A DNA stretch of 64,000 nucleotides from Abelmoschus esculentus (GCA_035048815.1 JAUCBN010000020.1:6331501-6395500); one strand, 5' to 3'. Positions 47,409 through 60,130 are shown, numbered from the stretch's first letter. Numbers and translations are program-made. Notes: generated by a model from the letters alone, not told the origin.

Positions 47409-49024
47409 ATTGTAATGCCCAAAAAAGGGCTTAGAAGTTAGTGAATCGGTTATGCCAATATAGCCTTGTTCGGGATTAAATACTTAAAAATTAGTTTTAA
47501 CTCAAAATAAATTATAGAAAAATATATTAAAATCCTTATTTAATATATATTTGACTTTGGTCAACTCAATTTTGAAAATTGACACTTGAATTCCTAATAT
47601 TTTGAAATTAGTGACTATTTTGTAAAAATTGAAAACTTGAGGATAATTTTATAAATTAAGCCAAACTTTGAATCTTTAAGTGGCTTTGATCCAATCCTAA
47701 TCCTAGCTGATATAAACCTTCCAAGGGCCTAATTTAATAACTCATAACCCATAATTCTAATTAATAACCCAAATAACTTAATATTAATCCTAAAAACCTA
47801 TTTTTCATCAAAATATAAACCTATTTTTTTAGAATTTCGAGTTATCCTCTTTTGGGAAGCCGCTCCATCATCATTTCAAATGTAAACACCAATATTTTCA
47901 ATAAAAATTCGTTTGGTTAATTCTTTATATTTTTCTTCTTCAAAATATCTTCGTTTTTCTTCGGTTTTACTTGTTTTTAAACCTTAGAAGGGGTTGGATC
48001 AATTATGGAGGTGAGAATCATTCAAACCTTTAAAACCTAAAGTTCTTTAATGAAATTCCTAAGTTCTTGGCTGATTGCATCAATCTTTAAAGTTTTGAAT
48101 CAATAAAATTGGTTTTCTTGATAAAATTTTTATTGTTTTCTTGATTTTCGTTCAAGGATTTTATATAGCTAAATTGATAATAAATATTTGTGACTAAAAT
48201 AATATTTATTTTTATCAAGAAATTTCTTGTAACAAAAAATTTATAATATTGGTTTTCTATCAATTTCAAATTTTATCCTCATGATAAAAATTTAGTATTA
48301 TCAATTTCTTGTAACTAAAAATTTTATTGGTATTCTTAATAAATATTATCAATTTTGGTCATAAATTGTTATTGTGACTAAATAAATATTTATCATAAAT
48401 TGTTTTTATGATAAATTTATTTTTGTCTACAATAATATTTGTCATAAATTATTTTTTAACTAAAATAATATTTGTCATAAATTATTTTTGTGATAAAAAT
48501 AATATTTATCATAAATAATTTAGTGATAAATTTATTTTTTAACTAAAAATAATAGTTTTTATATTTTTTTTATTAAATAGCTTTATTACAATTTTTTTAT
48601 TTTGAAAGATATTAGTTGTCATAATTATTTTTAACGATAAATCAATATTTATTATAAATTTTTATTTTGATTAAATAATTTTTTTCATAATTTATTCTGA
48701 ATCTATTTGGTTAGAAATAACTTACCTTGACTATTCAACGGTTCAATTGGCATTGTCTAACTTGACATATTTTATAAGTTGAATTGTAATGAACTTTAGG
48801 AAAACAAAATGTCAATATTTTAATCGTCGAATGTAATATTCTCTAAATATATCAAAATTATAGAAAATAAATGTTATAAAACACTATAAATTAATAAATG
48901 AAAAATAATGTTAGCAAATATTGATTATATATGTATTTGGGTGTTTATATCATTATATTTTAACAAAGTAAAATTTATTATTAACTTGAAACAAATATAA
49001 AGTATCAAACAAGAAAAGAAACAT

Positions 49025-49219
49025 CTAAAACAAAGAATAAACCTCAATCAAATATATGTAATCCCCGACTCTAGTTAATTGAAAATACACACTCAAACTA
49101 ATTAAAATATTATCTTGATTGTTTATCGAATCATTATGTTTATTAGATTTTATTTCTTTTTGTCGATCAAAATCAACCAGAGTTGATGAAGAAATTCTTA
49201 CTCTTTTGTTCTTATACAT
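49025..49219 (-). CDS. Hypothetical 64-codon frame with an upstream intron
   Basis: A small minus-strand frame starts MYKNKRVRISSSTLVDF. Just upstream lies an 87-nt GT-AG intron candidate (49312-49226; donor GTAAGT, acceptor TTTTTTCTAG), a possible non-coding first exon, and a TATAAATAT near 49395-49404. This looks like the start of a transcription unit within the CACTA-like element. I recognise no domain. It may be a transposase remnant, a captured fragment or chance. Confidence 0.22.
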   Translation of the reverse strand: MYKNKRVRISSSTLVDFDRQKEIKSNKHNDSINNQDNILISLSVYFQLTRVGDYIYLIEVYSLF

Positions 49220-50019
49220 GATTGCCTAGAAAAAAATACAAAATTAGATTATAAACCACGAATTATAAATCATAATATAATACATAAGATGAAATATAAA
49301 AGAAAAACTTACAGTTTTGCGTTTCCTCTTCAAGATGATGTTGAGATAATGACTTAAAATGGCTAAATAAAATTATAATTAGGGTTTAAAAAAGCATATT
49401 TATAGAAGAAAAAAAATAAAGTTTTCCTCATTATTTTTCCTCCCAGATCTAATATTTTCTATAATATTGAGAGGGAAACTTTATTAATATAAAACCAATT
49501 CCCATTCTAAAAAATAAGAAAATTTTATTTATTTATTTTAAATAAAATTTTATTTTAATATTATTATTAATAGAATTAATAACAATAATAATAATAAATT
49601 TTAAATGTTAATTAAGCGGAATAATAATAATTTTTAAATATTTAACAATAATAATAAATTATTATTATTATAAATAATAATTAAAATACGCATATATAAT
49701 TTTATTATTATATCCTAGACTATAATCTCGAAATTTAACACACTTGTATAAACATAATTAAATTATATAGAAAATATATATAATTTTGTTATTAATAGAT
49801 ATCTTAAAAAGGTAAAAAAATATCTCAATATATATTATAAAACACAAAAAATACGAGAAATATTAGTATTAAATATGGAAACTCATTCTTTCATTAAAAG
49901 TAAAATTCAAAGTTTTATAGTGTTATTTATTTCCTTACCAAAGTTGTTTTTGAATTTTTGATTTAATTCTTTTTTAATTCCAAAAATAAATAACTAAAAA
50001 CATAATTTAACATAATTTT

Positions 50020-50830
50020 AAAAACTATAACTTATAATTACAATTTATTTTTATAAATATTTATGAAAATATATTTTGTCACTATAATAAAATAAATAAC
50101 TAAAAACATAATTTAACTTAAAAAATTTAAATCTTATTATTTATTGTGATAATATTTTTATATAAAAATAAGTACAGCATATAGTTAAAAAATTTGTCAT
50201 TATATGATTTTTTTAACGCAAAAAAAAGAAGAATAAATTGTGAGAATAAATTTTATGACTATAATTAAAATATATAACTACAAAAATAACTTGTCAAAAA
50301 ATCTTGAATATCATTATTGTTTATGATAATTTTTTGTAAAAATATGTATAACTTATAGTTACAAAACTTATCGCTATATGATTTTTTGCGTCAAAAATTT
50401 GAGGGAAATATTTTATAACAATAAATTTTATCACTATAATTAAAATCTATGATTACAAACAAAATTTATCACAAAAAACATGAATTTAATTATTTGTAAT
50501 ATATTTGTTTTTGTAACAACAACTATAACTTATAGTTACAAATCATATCGCTATATTAATTTTTACGCTAAAAAAGAAAGAAAATTTTATGACAATAAAT
50601 TTTGTCAGTATATCTTAAATATATAAATACAAATATAATTTATCACAAAAGAATCACTTTAATTATTTGTTGTGATATTTTTTTTGTAATAATATATATA
50701 ACGTATAGTTACAAAACTTTTCATCATATATCTTTTCTGGCGCCAAATAAATGGAGGAAAACATTTATGACAAACAATGATAACAAAATATATTTTGTCA
50801 CTATATATTACATAAATTTGTTAATTGTGT
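50020..50830. repeat. ~175-bp tandem repeat within the CACTA-like element
   Basis: The word TAGTTA, followed by AAA and a (T)ATCGCTATAT-like stretch, occurs at 50182, 50356, 50533 and 50705, that is, at 172-177-bp spacing. Each unit also carries TTTTGTCACTATAA-like and GCGTCAAAAA-like words. About 4-5 diverged copies. Confidence 0.7.
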
Positions 50831-53205
50831 CAAAATGTTATAACGATTTTAAATTTTGTGACAATTATATATATATATATATATATTTAATTTAAAGTGA
50901 CGCTAATTTATTTTGTCACAATAAAATTACTAATAGTGATAAAAATGATTTTATCAAAATTAAATTTGTCACAATAATAGAAATTTCTTGTAGTGAATAC
51001 ATAAATCTTGAAGTGTTTAGATGTAATTAATATGTCTTTTAAGTATCTAATACCGTACATAAGGTTTACGTTGTGTTTGGAGAGGTTTTCGGTGACTTTC
51101 GGTTAGGTTTTATGGTGTTTTTAAGGGCTGTCATGTATTGGTCCGACTTTAGGGAAGCTTGATTACGTTCTAATGCACTAAACCCTCTGGTTTTGATGCT
51201 TGAATCAGGTCAAGAGTTTGAGGAACAAGTTTCAAGGAGATTAAGAAGTTGAATCACGTTTCTCGGTGACTTCTCGAGCAAGTTTCGGTAAATTGGTGAG
51301 TGGATTATGAGGGCTTCCAATTAGGCAGGGTATTAAATGTGTTTTCAAATGTTTGAGGGTGTAGGGAAGGCATGAAAAAACTCCCTATACTCGGAAGTAA
51401 GTTTAAAGTGTTGCTTTGTTAAAGGTTCCCATATTATGTCGTGTTTTACTACGTTATTTGTCATGCTCATATTGTGTTGTGCATATATGAATATGCATGT
51501 GTTTTTAATGCTCATGAGATTGATTTTACAAAGGTTTTTATACATATGATGCTCCCACAATTTTATTTTGAAAACATGAGAAAAGTAGTTTTTACCGGTT
51601 TAGGCATTTGTTGCATGTATTGGTGGGATGAATGAATTTATTTCACTATTTTTAACTCAAAACTTGAACATTGTTTTTTTGTATTGGTGTTAAAGATGAT
51701 GGTAACATGGATAAGTAGATCGATCAATAGGATGTGAGTGCATTGAAATTATAAAATGCATGTGTATTAAATGCCCTAGTGATGCAGTAGAGTTGATGTT
51801 TTGAGTGTGGTATATGTATTATATTATATATAAGCATTTCTTATCACGGATGCTAATGTGAGATTTCATGATTGGTGGTAATCCATCATGGGTATGAGTA
51901 GGCGGTTTAGCCCTCATACATGGTATGAGTAGCTATTTGACTCTAATATGTGGCATGTTGGCGATTGCCCCATGCTTGGCATGTCTTCGCAAGTATGTCT
52001 GCATGCGTAGTTCCGTTTATCCTAACGATTAGTGATAGTCTAATCGGTTCACTAATACCAATACGTTTTAAAAGCAAATGTACGATACCGTGCAACGAGG
52101 TTTGCAAGTGTATTTGATATGTGAATAAGTGGTTTTTATTTAAGCCTTGCTTTGTGCAGCAAGTAAGTCTTTTGTTATGATTATAAAGAATGTGTTTTCA
52201 AAAGGTATTGTGGCTCTTGAGCCATGGTACACTTGTTGTTTCTCAAATAGTGGCCTTGACGACCATGGACATTGTTTTTAATTAGAGCATGACTGATTTT
52301 AAAAATGAATTTTGGTATATTATGGGTCGCATTGCATGGTGTTTTTAAATATTTTTTTATTCACTCACTAAGCTTATGCTTACCCTCTCATTTACCTTGC
52401 AATGCAGAGTATTTAGCGTGGAGGCAACAAAGAGAAGAAATGATCCAGGTAAGTATCAAGTGGAAGCTCAAGTATGTCTTTTATAAACACTAGTAGTAGT
52501 GAGAGAGCATTGGGGATGAGTTTATCATATAGTGAAAATTGTCTATGCTATTGAGACTTGAAATAGTTGTATGCTTATACATATTGATGATATTCAATGT
52601 TGATGTTTCTTGATTAAAAGCTTAATGTAGGAATGTTTTGAAAGTCCTAAAGCTTATGTTGAAATTATGTTATGATGCCTTTAGCTGGGATGATATGTTT
52701 TGATTAGTTGAGATAATGTTAGCCTTGTGACCTGAAATTGAATTGTTTATTGGTATACCTTTAGTTACAATTAAGTTAAATTGATGTTTGATTCTTTTTA
52801 TCCCTATGTGTGAATTTGAGTGTTGTTGATAATGAAGCATGACTATTTATGAGTTAAATCAATTGTTGCTAACTAGGTTGCAATATATCTAGTAAGTTGT
52901 ATATGATATGTGGATAACGTGTATTTAGGACTGGAATTTGAGATGCAAGTATGTAATGAACCTAATTAAAGATTGATAGCACTAATTTTATAATTAGTCC
53001 TTTAGTTTTTGGAAAATTACATTTTGGTTCCTAAAGCATGTTTCTACGTTTTAGGACTCGTTCCTTATTTGTTTCCACTACAATTGAACTCGGTTCTAGC
53101 ATGAACATGTATGATCTAATTAAAACATCTAGATAAGATAAAAAGAAATTTTTTTAGGGTTGTTTATCAAGGTGAGTCTTCGGATTAGCCTCGGTATTTC
53201 CCGTG

Positions 53206-55433
53206 TAATTAAAACATCTTGTTGCATCATAGATAGGTTAAGCTTGAATGAAATTCACTCATGCTAATGCTTAAAAATTGGACAATAGAAGATTTTCCTA
53301 ATCATCGGTGGAGTCACGCCCTTTTGCTCGAAAATATTAGAGATCTTTTTTAATGAGACTTTATGTTATTTTACTCGTTTTAAAGATACATTCTCTTTAT
53401 TTTCTTAAAGTGGCAAATATTTATTTTTTTCATTCACTTCCTTTTTTTGATTTATTTTATTTCTCACTTCCAAAATACATACTTTTGGCAAAGCCTATAT
53501 TATTGATTGTATGAATGATTATTGAATCTAATCCCGAGATAGAAGGAAAAAAAAGTATGTCCAGGATTAATTGGAAAATCTCATTTTGAGTGAATTTTTC
53601 TCTCAAACATTATTGTTTAGGGTTTTTGAATAAAGGTATAACTCTGAAAAATCTACCGACTGGAGATTACTTCTCTTTGATGATATTTGTGTGTAAAATG
53701 ACATTTGGCATTTCTTCATTTCCCTTCTCGCATAAGAAAATAAAAAATCCCTTATTGTCACTTTGGAGCCCAATATTTTTCTTGTGTTTGAACCCTAACC
53801 AAGGATCACTCCTCATACTAGGGGCAAAGAGAATGAAAGATTGTTTTTAAGGAGAAAAATGTGTCAAATAAAAAAAGAAAAAGGAAAAAATTTGAAGGAA
53901 AAAAGAGAATAAAATGAAACAAAAAAGAAAAAGGAAAGAAAGAAAAAGGAAGAAGAGATAAGAGTTAAATCGTGAAAGAAGATGAAAGCGTGGAGCATGC
54001 ACTAAATCCTTCAAATGAGGCATATGCTAGAAAAGAAATGAACTTTAGGGTGAAAAATCAAAATGGGGAGTCTAGATTGACCATGATAATAAACGAACGA
54101 AGATTCATCAAGAAAAATTGATCCTTGGTTTAATTATCCTTGAGTATATATTTGAGCCTACGTATCCTTTCTTTTCTAATCAGAGCCTAGCCTACATTAA
54201 AAGCCTTAAAAGACCATTTGGATCACACATGAATATTTGCGAAAAAAAAGTTTATTTTCAGAATACATTTCGCCTAATTGAGTTAACCTTTCTTCAAGGA
54301 CCATTGAACTTCTAATGTCTGATTGAGATCAGAAAAGAGAGAAGATTAAAACTTGGTGAGTTGGTGAGTTATAGAGAGCCACTAAAATGGGCAACTATAC
54401 GGTTGATGGATTCTTGAATAATTCATATTATGAATTTTAGGCATTTGACTTTGTACTTTTTTGTGTTTGCTATAACTTTTGAGTTTAAATCCTCATTTCT
54501 AGCCTTTATTTTATTCAAAACCTCATTTTCTAGACTTCTTTGCATCTTACGAGTAAAGTAACATAGATTCATGAAAAAAGGTTTCTTGATATTTATTTTG
54601 AGTCTAAGGGTAATTGTTCAGTATATCATAAGTGCCTCAAGTTGAATAGGGGAAACACCATTTTCACTTGTTTACGGGATAGAAGTTGAAGCACCAATTT
54701 GGGTTAAAATCTTATTCCCCCATGTTTTTAATGGAAGCAGAGCTAGAAGAAATTGAATGAGTCCAAGGATGATATAACCAGTTAAACATAATCGATAAAA
54801 AGAGGTAGAAAGTTGTTTTCCGTGATCATATGTATCAAAAGATAATGAGTTGGCCTATGATACAAAGATTCAATCGAGAGAACTTTGGGAAGGAGACTTG
54901 ATGTTAAAGAAAATATTGTCAATCCAAAGGGATAACTGATAAAAATGGGTTCTTAAGTTGGAGGACATTATCGAAGGTTTTTTCCAGAAAAAAAAACTTT
55001 GAAGGAATGCGAGAAGCTTAAAATTCGTTGAATTTAGGCCCGATCGACAGAAACTATGCTTAGAAAAAGAAGAAAAAGTATCTAAAAGTGAAAGCCCATA
55101 AAAGGCACCCTAGATGCAAAGAAAAAAGAAAAAAATAGAAAGAAGATGAAAATCAAGGGGGATTCAAGATAAAAATACGCAAATGGCGTCGTGAAATCAA
55201 AGGAGGATCTGATTTAAAAACCCGTAAAGGGCAGCTCAAATAGTTCATGGATTAGGCATACATAAAATAATCTCGAAGTGGAAAATCTTGAAGATAAAAT
55301 AATACAAAGCCCAAAGAATATAATAAAAAATAAAAAAAAATGTATATTAGGCATCCCTAGGGGAATGTTCATCGCAATTATGTTTTTTGTTTAATTTGAA
55401 AAGTATATGAAATGCTCTCAGCAAAGAAAACCC
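53206..55433 (+). other. 3' spacer/UTR of the Tat-type element
   Basis: Non-coding with scattered short frames; nothing resembling RT, RNase H or integrase. A phrase near 54140-54225 (TTTGAGCCTACGTATCC, then CAGAGCCTAGCCTACAT) resembles the conserved 3' UTR of Tat-type elements. Near 55095-55250 there are three loose repeats containing CCCATAAAAGGC, CGCAAATGGCG or CCCGTAAAGGGC. Confidence 0.5.
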
Positions 55434-56097
55434 GCTTATCCATCCGAGCACTAGGAGAATGGAACACTTTTTTTGAATTTGCTTATCTACTCGAGCATGA
55501 GGAGAGTAGAACATGCTTATCTATTCGAGCATGAGAAGAATAGAACTTGCATATCCATTCGTGAATGAAGAGAATGAAACGCTTTTTTTGAATTTGCTTA
55601 TCTACTTGAGCATGACAAGAGTAGAACCTACTTATCTATCTAGCATGGGGATAATAGAACCTACATAACCATTCGTGCATGAGGAGAATGGAACCCTTTT
55701 TTGAACTTGCTTATCTATTCGAGTATGAAAATAATAGAACTTGCTTATTCATTCGAGTATGAGGAGGATGAAACCTTTTTTTTTCAAAATCTACTTATCT
55801 ATTCGAGCATGAAGAGAATAGAACCCGCACTTATCCATTCGGTCGTGAGGAGAATGGAACCTTTTTTTAAGATGTTTATCTATTTGAGTATAAGGAGAAT
55901 AGAACTTGTTTATCCATCCGTACTTGAGGAGGATGAAACCTTCATCTTTAACACATGCGTATCTATTTGGGAACGAGAAGAATAGAACCCGCCTATCTGT
56001 TCAGGTGTAAGGAGAAGGGAATCTACCTATCCGTTCGGGCATAAAGAGAATGGAACATGCTTATTCGTTCAGGCATAAAGAGGGTGGATCCACACAA
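55434..56097 (+). repeat. 3' UTR minisatellite, ~17 units of 33-49 bp
   Basis: Units follow the pattern CTTATCTATTCGAGCATGAG then GAGAATAGAACC, alternating with longer units that carry a T-rich tail (CTTTTTTTGAATTTG). Such hypervariable tandem repeats are known from the 3' UTR of Tat/Ogre elements, just before the polypurine tract, and can seed new satellites. The 94-codon frame across it is an artefact of the repeat. Confidence 0.85.
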
Positions 56098-56161
56098 TGA
56101 GTTTGACGTTGGTGAAAATCAGTTTCTTTTGTTCTTTACTCTATCTCTGTTTCACCTGAAT

Positions 56162-56179
56162 GAGCAAAGAAGAGGCAGA
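56162..56179 (+). other. Polypurine tract of the Tat-type element
   Basis: GAGCAAAGAAGAGGCAGA, immediately upstream of the second LTR start. Confidence 0.65.
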
Positions 56180-57609
56180 TGTTGATAATGATTTTTAACC
56201 CAAATCGAATTTGAAGAGAATTATGGAAAAAAATTACCCAAAGATCAGCTCCAAATTAGAATCAAAGAAAAAGAGGAAGGATATCAAATTAGATATGAAA
56301 AAATAAAAAGAAAACCATTCTCATATCATTCATAATCTATGAAAGAAGCAAAAAAGGAATGAAGTAACTCAAATTTGGGCAGAATCTGTCAAATTTGGAA
56401 GAGAATAAAATTAAGATATTTTGTGCAATATTTTTACCCAAATATTGAGATTTTTTGCGTTGAATTTCCAAGATTTGTGGATTCGAAACTACTATATATA
56501 ACCCTCCCATCACTTGTAATTCTCACACAATACAACACAACTCATAGAACACTACTCATCCTCAACTCTTATAATTCTCCTTTTCTCCCACCACTATCAC
56601 ATTGTATTGAAATTTTTGTACAATACGAGAAGAAAAGCTTTTTTTATTTATTTTACTCTTGATCTTTTGTTCTTTATTTATTTCTTTTATTTTAATTATA
56701 ATTATGATTAGAGTAATTTTAACCTTTTTTGAGTTATAAAACTCTTATTCTTCTCATTTCATTTTTTTTCTTATGAATAATTAATGAGCACATGCATTTT
56801 TTTAAAAGGTGTTTTGATCCATTTTCTTTAATAAGAGTTAAAGTATGATGTTTTGGGGCTTATATTCATATGTTAAAACAAAGTAGATTAATTGAATTAA
56901 TTTAAACCATTTTTATCATTGTACTTTTTTAAATCTTTTTCTTTTTGTTTTAAGATATTAGTTTAGGTAAAGCCCTTAAGATTAAGATCTTTAAAGCCTT
57001 AGTTACCGCCTTAAAAATTATAAAAATTCTCTACACACCCAAATTCATAAAATACATTTAACTACAGTTAACCTTATAGGTAGATAAAATTTACTTAGAT
57101 ATTTTTAGGATTAATAACTGACATAAATTAAATAAAAGTTTCAACACACCTAAATTTCTTTGCTTGCTTAATTAAAGAAGTATAACTTAATTAATGCGGT
57201 GTTCCACTAAAGGAGGTAACGTGTTAGCACCAGAAATGTTAGCGGTGATTAAAGTTCACTCTCTTGATAGTGGGGCAGTTAAAAGGATATTATATTCATA
57301 AATGGATAATAACTTAAATTTTATACGAACTTTCAAATTCCGGCATTAAAACATTTTGTAATTGGCTAGGTACCAATTTTTCGGTATTGTAGGGTAGTAA
57401 CCATTTCCCACACGTAACTGACTCCCGAACATGTTTTTTTGTTTTTCTGTAGATCAAAATTGTTGTTTTAATAAAATAAAATAATTTTATTAAAATAACC
57501 CTTTTTAGTGATCCAATCACACCATTAAAAAATATTGGTGACGACTACTTTGTTTTTGTTTTGTTTTAAAGAAAAAATCGTCGAACCATTTGGAAAATGG
57601 GTTGCGACA
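56180..57609 (+). repeat. Second LTR of the Tat-type element
   Basis: 1430 bp from TGTTGATAATG to GTTGCGACA, with TG and CA ends. It acts as the 3' LTR for the upstream body (polypurine tract before it) and as a 5' LTR for the PBS and leader after it. Confidence 0.8.
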
Positions 57610-57612
57610 GCT

Positions 57613-58308
57613 TGGCGACTCCGTTGGGGATTTGTTTTTACAAAAAAAGAGAATCAAGCCCCAAGCCGATTACAATATGTTTTAATGTTAGGAATTTACA
57701 AGTTTATATAAAATTTAACTTAATTATCTATTTATGAATTTGATTCCATTTTATGCATTTAAAACTTATTTTCAAGCTCTATACCCGGCTTTGACTCGAT
57801 CGTTTAAGTAAAGGGAACACAATATTACTCTCGTAAGAATTTAATTCTCTGCATGGGTCTAGTAAGTACCTTCGGGGATCATATGTCCTAAGTCTTCATA
57901 AGGATATATATCCTTCGCATAGACCTAGGAAAATGAGTCCTCCTGAGTTGAACTTGATTCGTTGGAAGCCTATAATGGGTGAGAATCAAGGTCCTTACTA
58001 CCCTTAGTAGGGGACAACGAGGACAACTTAGGGACCTTTCTAAAAACAAACCATAAGTGAATCTAGAAGCCCGCCCTATTATAGCCATGCGGAAAACCTT
58101 AGAGTTAGAATTTGTTCAAAATTATTTCATAAGAATAATCTATGGAGACAGTTCCAGAAATGTTGTAATACGTTGTCCAGTTATTATTCGTACAATAAAA
58201 TTATTTTGGACCTTTTTATTTTTATTTTTATGCTAATATTTTGTTGTTTTTCATATTTATTACTTGCATCATGCATCTCATATATAAAAAGAGTCGAGTC
58301 CGTAGATA
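57613..58308 (+). other. Second PBS and leader of the Tat-type array
   Basis: TGGCGACTCCGTTGGGGA (57613-57630) is a complete Arg-tRNA-type PBS. The following leader is colinear with 44768-45405 (for example CAAGCCGATTA, CCTTCGGGGAT). It is cut at 58308 by the LTR of the minus-strand gypsy element. Confidence 0.75.
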
Positions 58309-58752
58309 TGTGATTGCCTTCACTTGGATCAATCACATGATTTCCCTTATAGTAAGGAATTCAATTTTAAAATCACCTTAATCCACCTTTTCTTCTTTCT
58401 TTTTCTTTAATGAAAATATGTCATAATTTTATGACAAACTAGGTCAACCCACGTCAAACTCAGTCACCTAGGCGATGAATAAGCTCTTCAAAAAGGGTTA
58501 ATTATGAGGGTGGTCTCTCAGCTTTCCAAAGTTTTCAATTTTTCCTTCAAACTTTCAATTTATAGAATTTAATCACCAAATAGCTTTTATTCTTTCCTAA
58601 CAATTCCTTAAGCCAAAATTAAACTCAATTAAAGTTCTATTACACAATAATTGAGTACAAAAGGGTTTAGATATTACATTTAAGGTTTTTCGGTACAAAA
58701 TTCTGATCATTAGGACATAATTCCGACTAGACCGGATTTTCTGGGTGTTACA
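58309..58752 (-). repeat. 3' LTR of the minus-strand chromovirus
   Basis: 444 bp, TGTAACACCCAG to GGCAATCACA on the minus strand, preceded by the polypurine tract AAAGAGGGGAGAGT (58766-58753). The other LTR lies outside the window, so the target duplication cannot be checked. Confidence 0.75.
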
Positions 58753-58774
58753 ACTCTCCCCTCTTTAGAAAAAT

Positions 58775-60130
58775 TCGTCCTCGAATTTTAATCTGAACTG
58801 AAGAGATGCGGGTATTGAGCCTTCAGTGTCTCTTCTGGTTACCAAGTGGCTTCTTCCACTGAGTGACTTCTCTAGAAGACTTTGACTAACGGTACAGTCT
58901 TGTTAAAAAACCTCTTAAATTCCCTTGCAAGGATCTACATTTGTTCTTGCTTGTATGTCATATCTATCTAAATCTGCACAGACTTTGGTTCCATCACATG
59001 GGATGGATCGGATCGATACTTCTGAAGCATGAAAACATGGAATACATCATGAATCCTTCTTAATTCGGATGGTAAGGATAGACGATATGCCACATGAACA
59101 ACTTTATTTATCACCTCGAAAGGTCCAACGAAACAAGGGCTCAATTTCCCTTTCTTTATAAACCTCAAGATCTTCTTCCATAGTGATACTTTGAGGAAGG
59201 TTATCTCATCGACCTCGTACGTGATGTCTCTTCTTTTAAGATCAGCATAAGCCTTTTGTCCCTCAAAGGAACCTTTCAAAATATCATGGATGATAGTGAC
59301 TCGTTCTTCAGTTTCTAGAGCAAGTCAGGGCCTAACATCTTACCTTTGCAAAGTTCAGACCAACATAAAGGTGTTCTGGAACGTTTGCCATACAATGCCT
59401 CATACAGTGGCATTTGTATAGAGGCCTGATAATTGTTTTTGTAGGCAACTTGATAAGAGGTAGGGATTTATCCCAAGATCCTCCAAAATCGATTATACAT
59501 GCCTGTAACATGTCTTTCAGAATATGAAAAAAGGGACTTTTAGAAAAAGATACTTGATTTTCAAGGATTCAATGGATTAAGAATTCAATGAATACCTGAA
59601 TTACCCTTTCTGAATGGCCATCAGTTTGAGGGTGAAAAGTTGTATTGAGATTAACCTTAGTACCTAAAGCACTCTGTAGAGATTTCCAAAATTGAGATGC
59701 AAATCGTGGATCACGATCTAAAATGATAGATTGTGGAACACCAAGAAGTCTCATCACTTCCTTGATGTACAAGTCAGCTAGTTTTGGTAACCCAAAATCC
59801 TTTCTCACAGGTAAAAGGTGTGTTAACTTCGTAAAATGATCTATAATGACCTAAATGGCATCATGTTTAGAAAAAATGAATGGTAAACCATAATTAAAGT
59901 CCATGGTAATTTTCTCTCATTTCCACTAAGGTATGTTGATAGGTTGTAATATACTAGTAGGGACACAATGCTCAGCTTTGACTCGCTGGCACGTGAGACA
60001 TCTTGACACGAATTCAATTATAGCTTGGTTCATGCCTGGCCACCAATAAAGTTCTCAGAGATCTCGATACATCTTTACGGAACCCGGGTGTACAGAAAAA
60101 TAACTAGAATGAATTTCCTTGAGGTATGCA
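58775..60130 (-). pseudogene. Integrase and chromodomain of the minus-strand chromovirus
   Basis: Core motifs: ITMDFNYGLP with the first catalytic Asp (near 59910), SIILDRDPRFASQFW (near 59720) and HPQTDGHSERV (near 59610) with the Glu. Later come GKLSPCFVGPFEV (near 59130), RIHDVFHVFMLQKYRSDPSHV (near 59015) and a chromodomain with TVPLVKVF and SVEEATW (near 58850). The full D,D,E set can be seen, unlike in the chromovirus at 14318, but stops and shifts (for example near 59832, 58965, 58940 and 58875) break the frame. Confidence 0.85.

Larger units (their letters stand above)
48180..50995. mobile_element. CACTA (En/Spm)-like non-autonomous element, 5' end not seen
   Basis: The right end AAATTTCTTGTAGTG (50981-50995) is the reverse complement of CACTACAAGAAATTT, the typical CACTA terminal sequence. 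On both sides, subterminal words such as TTTGTCAC, GTGATAAA and TGTCATAAATT repeat many times, as in CACTA subterminal regions. The LTR resumes right after 50995 with GAATACAT-like sequence. The left terminal CACTA could not be found; the left boundary near 48180 comes from where LTR similarity stops. Extremely AT-rich, with an (AT)n run at about 50865-50886. Confidence 0.6.
47411..53205 (+). mobile_element. Gypsy LTR copy 4, interrupted by a CACTA-like element
   Basis: Starts TGTAATGCCC and shares order with the other LTR copies. After removal of 48180-50995 it gives about 3.0 kb, the longest copy. It contains the segments missing from copy 3 and continues past the GGTGAGTGG where copies 1 and 2 stop. 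It has no cluster of CGATAC words. Similarity to copy 3 ends at CCCGTGTA (53205), so the 3' end is truncated or lost. It splits the Tat-type element. Confidence 0.72.
43401..58308 (+). mobile_element. Tat/Ogre-type Ty3/gypsy element, gag-only, with nested insertions
   Basis: Two related ~1.4-kb LTRs (43401-44754 and 56180-57609) bracket a leader, a gag remnant, a long spacer with a 3' UTR minisatellite, and a polypurine tract. The PBS type (TGGCGACTCCG) and the Gag text support the Tat/Ogre lineage. No RT, RNase H or integrase could be seen, so it looks like a non-autonomous derivative. A second PBS and leader follow the second LTR (57613-58308), suggesting a recombinant LTR-internal-LTR-internal array. 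A gypsy LTR with a CACTA-like insertion occupies 47411-53205. Confidence 0.75.

Noticed and set aside
50602..50895. 97-codon frame in AT-rich DNA
   Set aside because: It lies across the ~175-bp tandem repeat and the (AT)n run of the CACTA-like element, with low-complexity composition and no domain.
55701..55985. 94-codon protein with internal repeats
   Set aside because: It is a read-through of the 3' UTR minisatellite, whose unit happens to lack stops in one frame.
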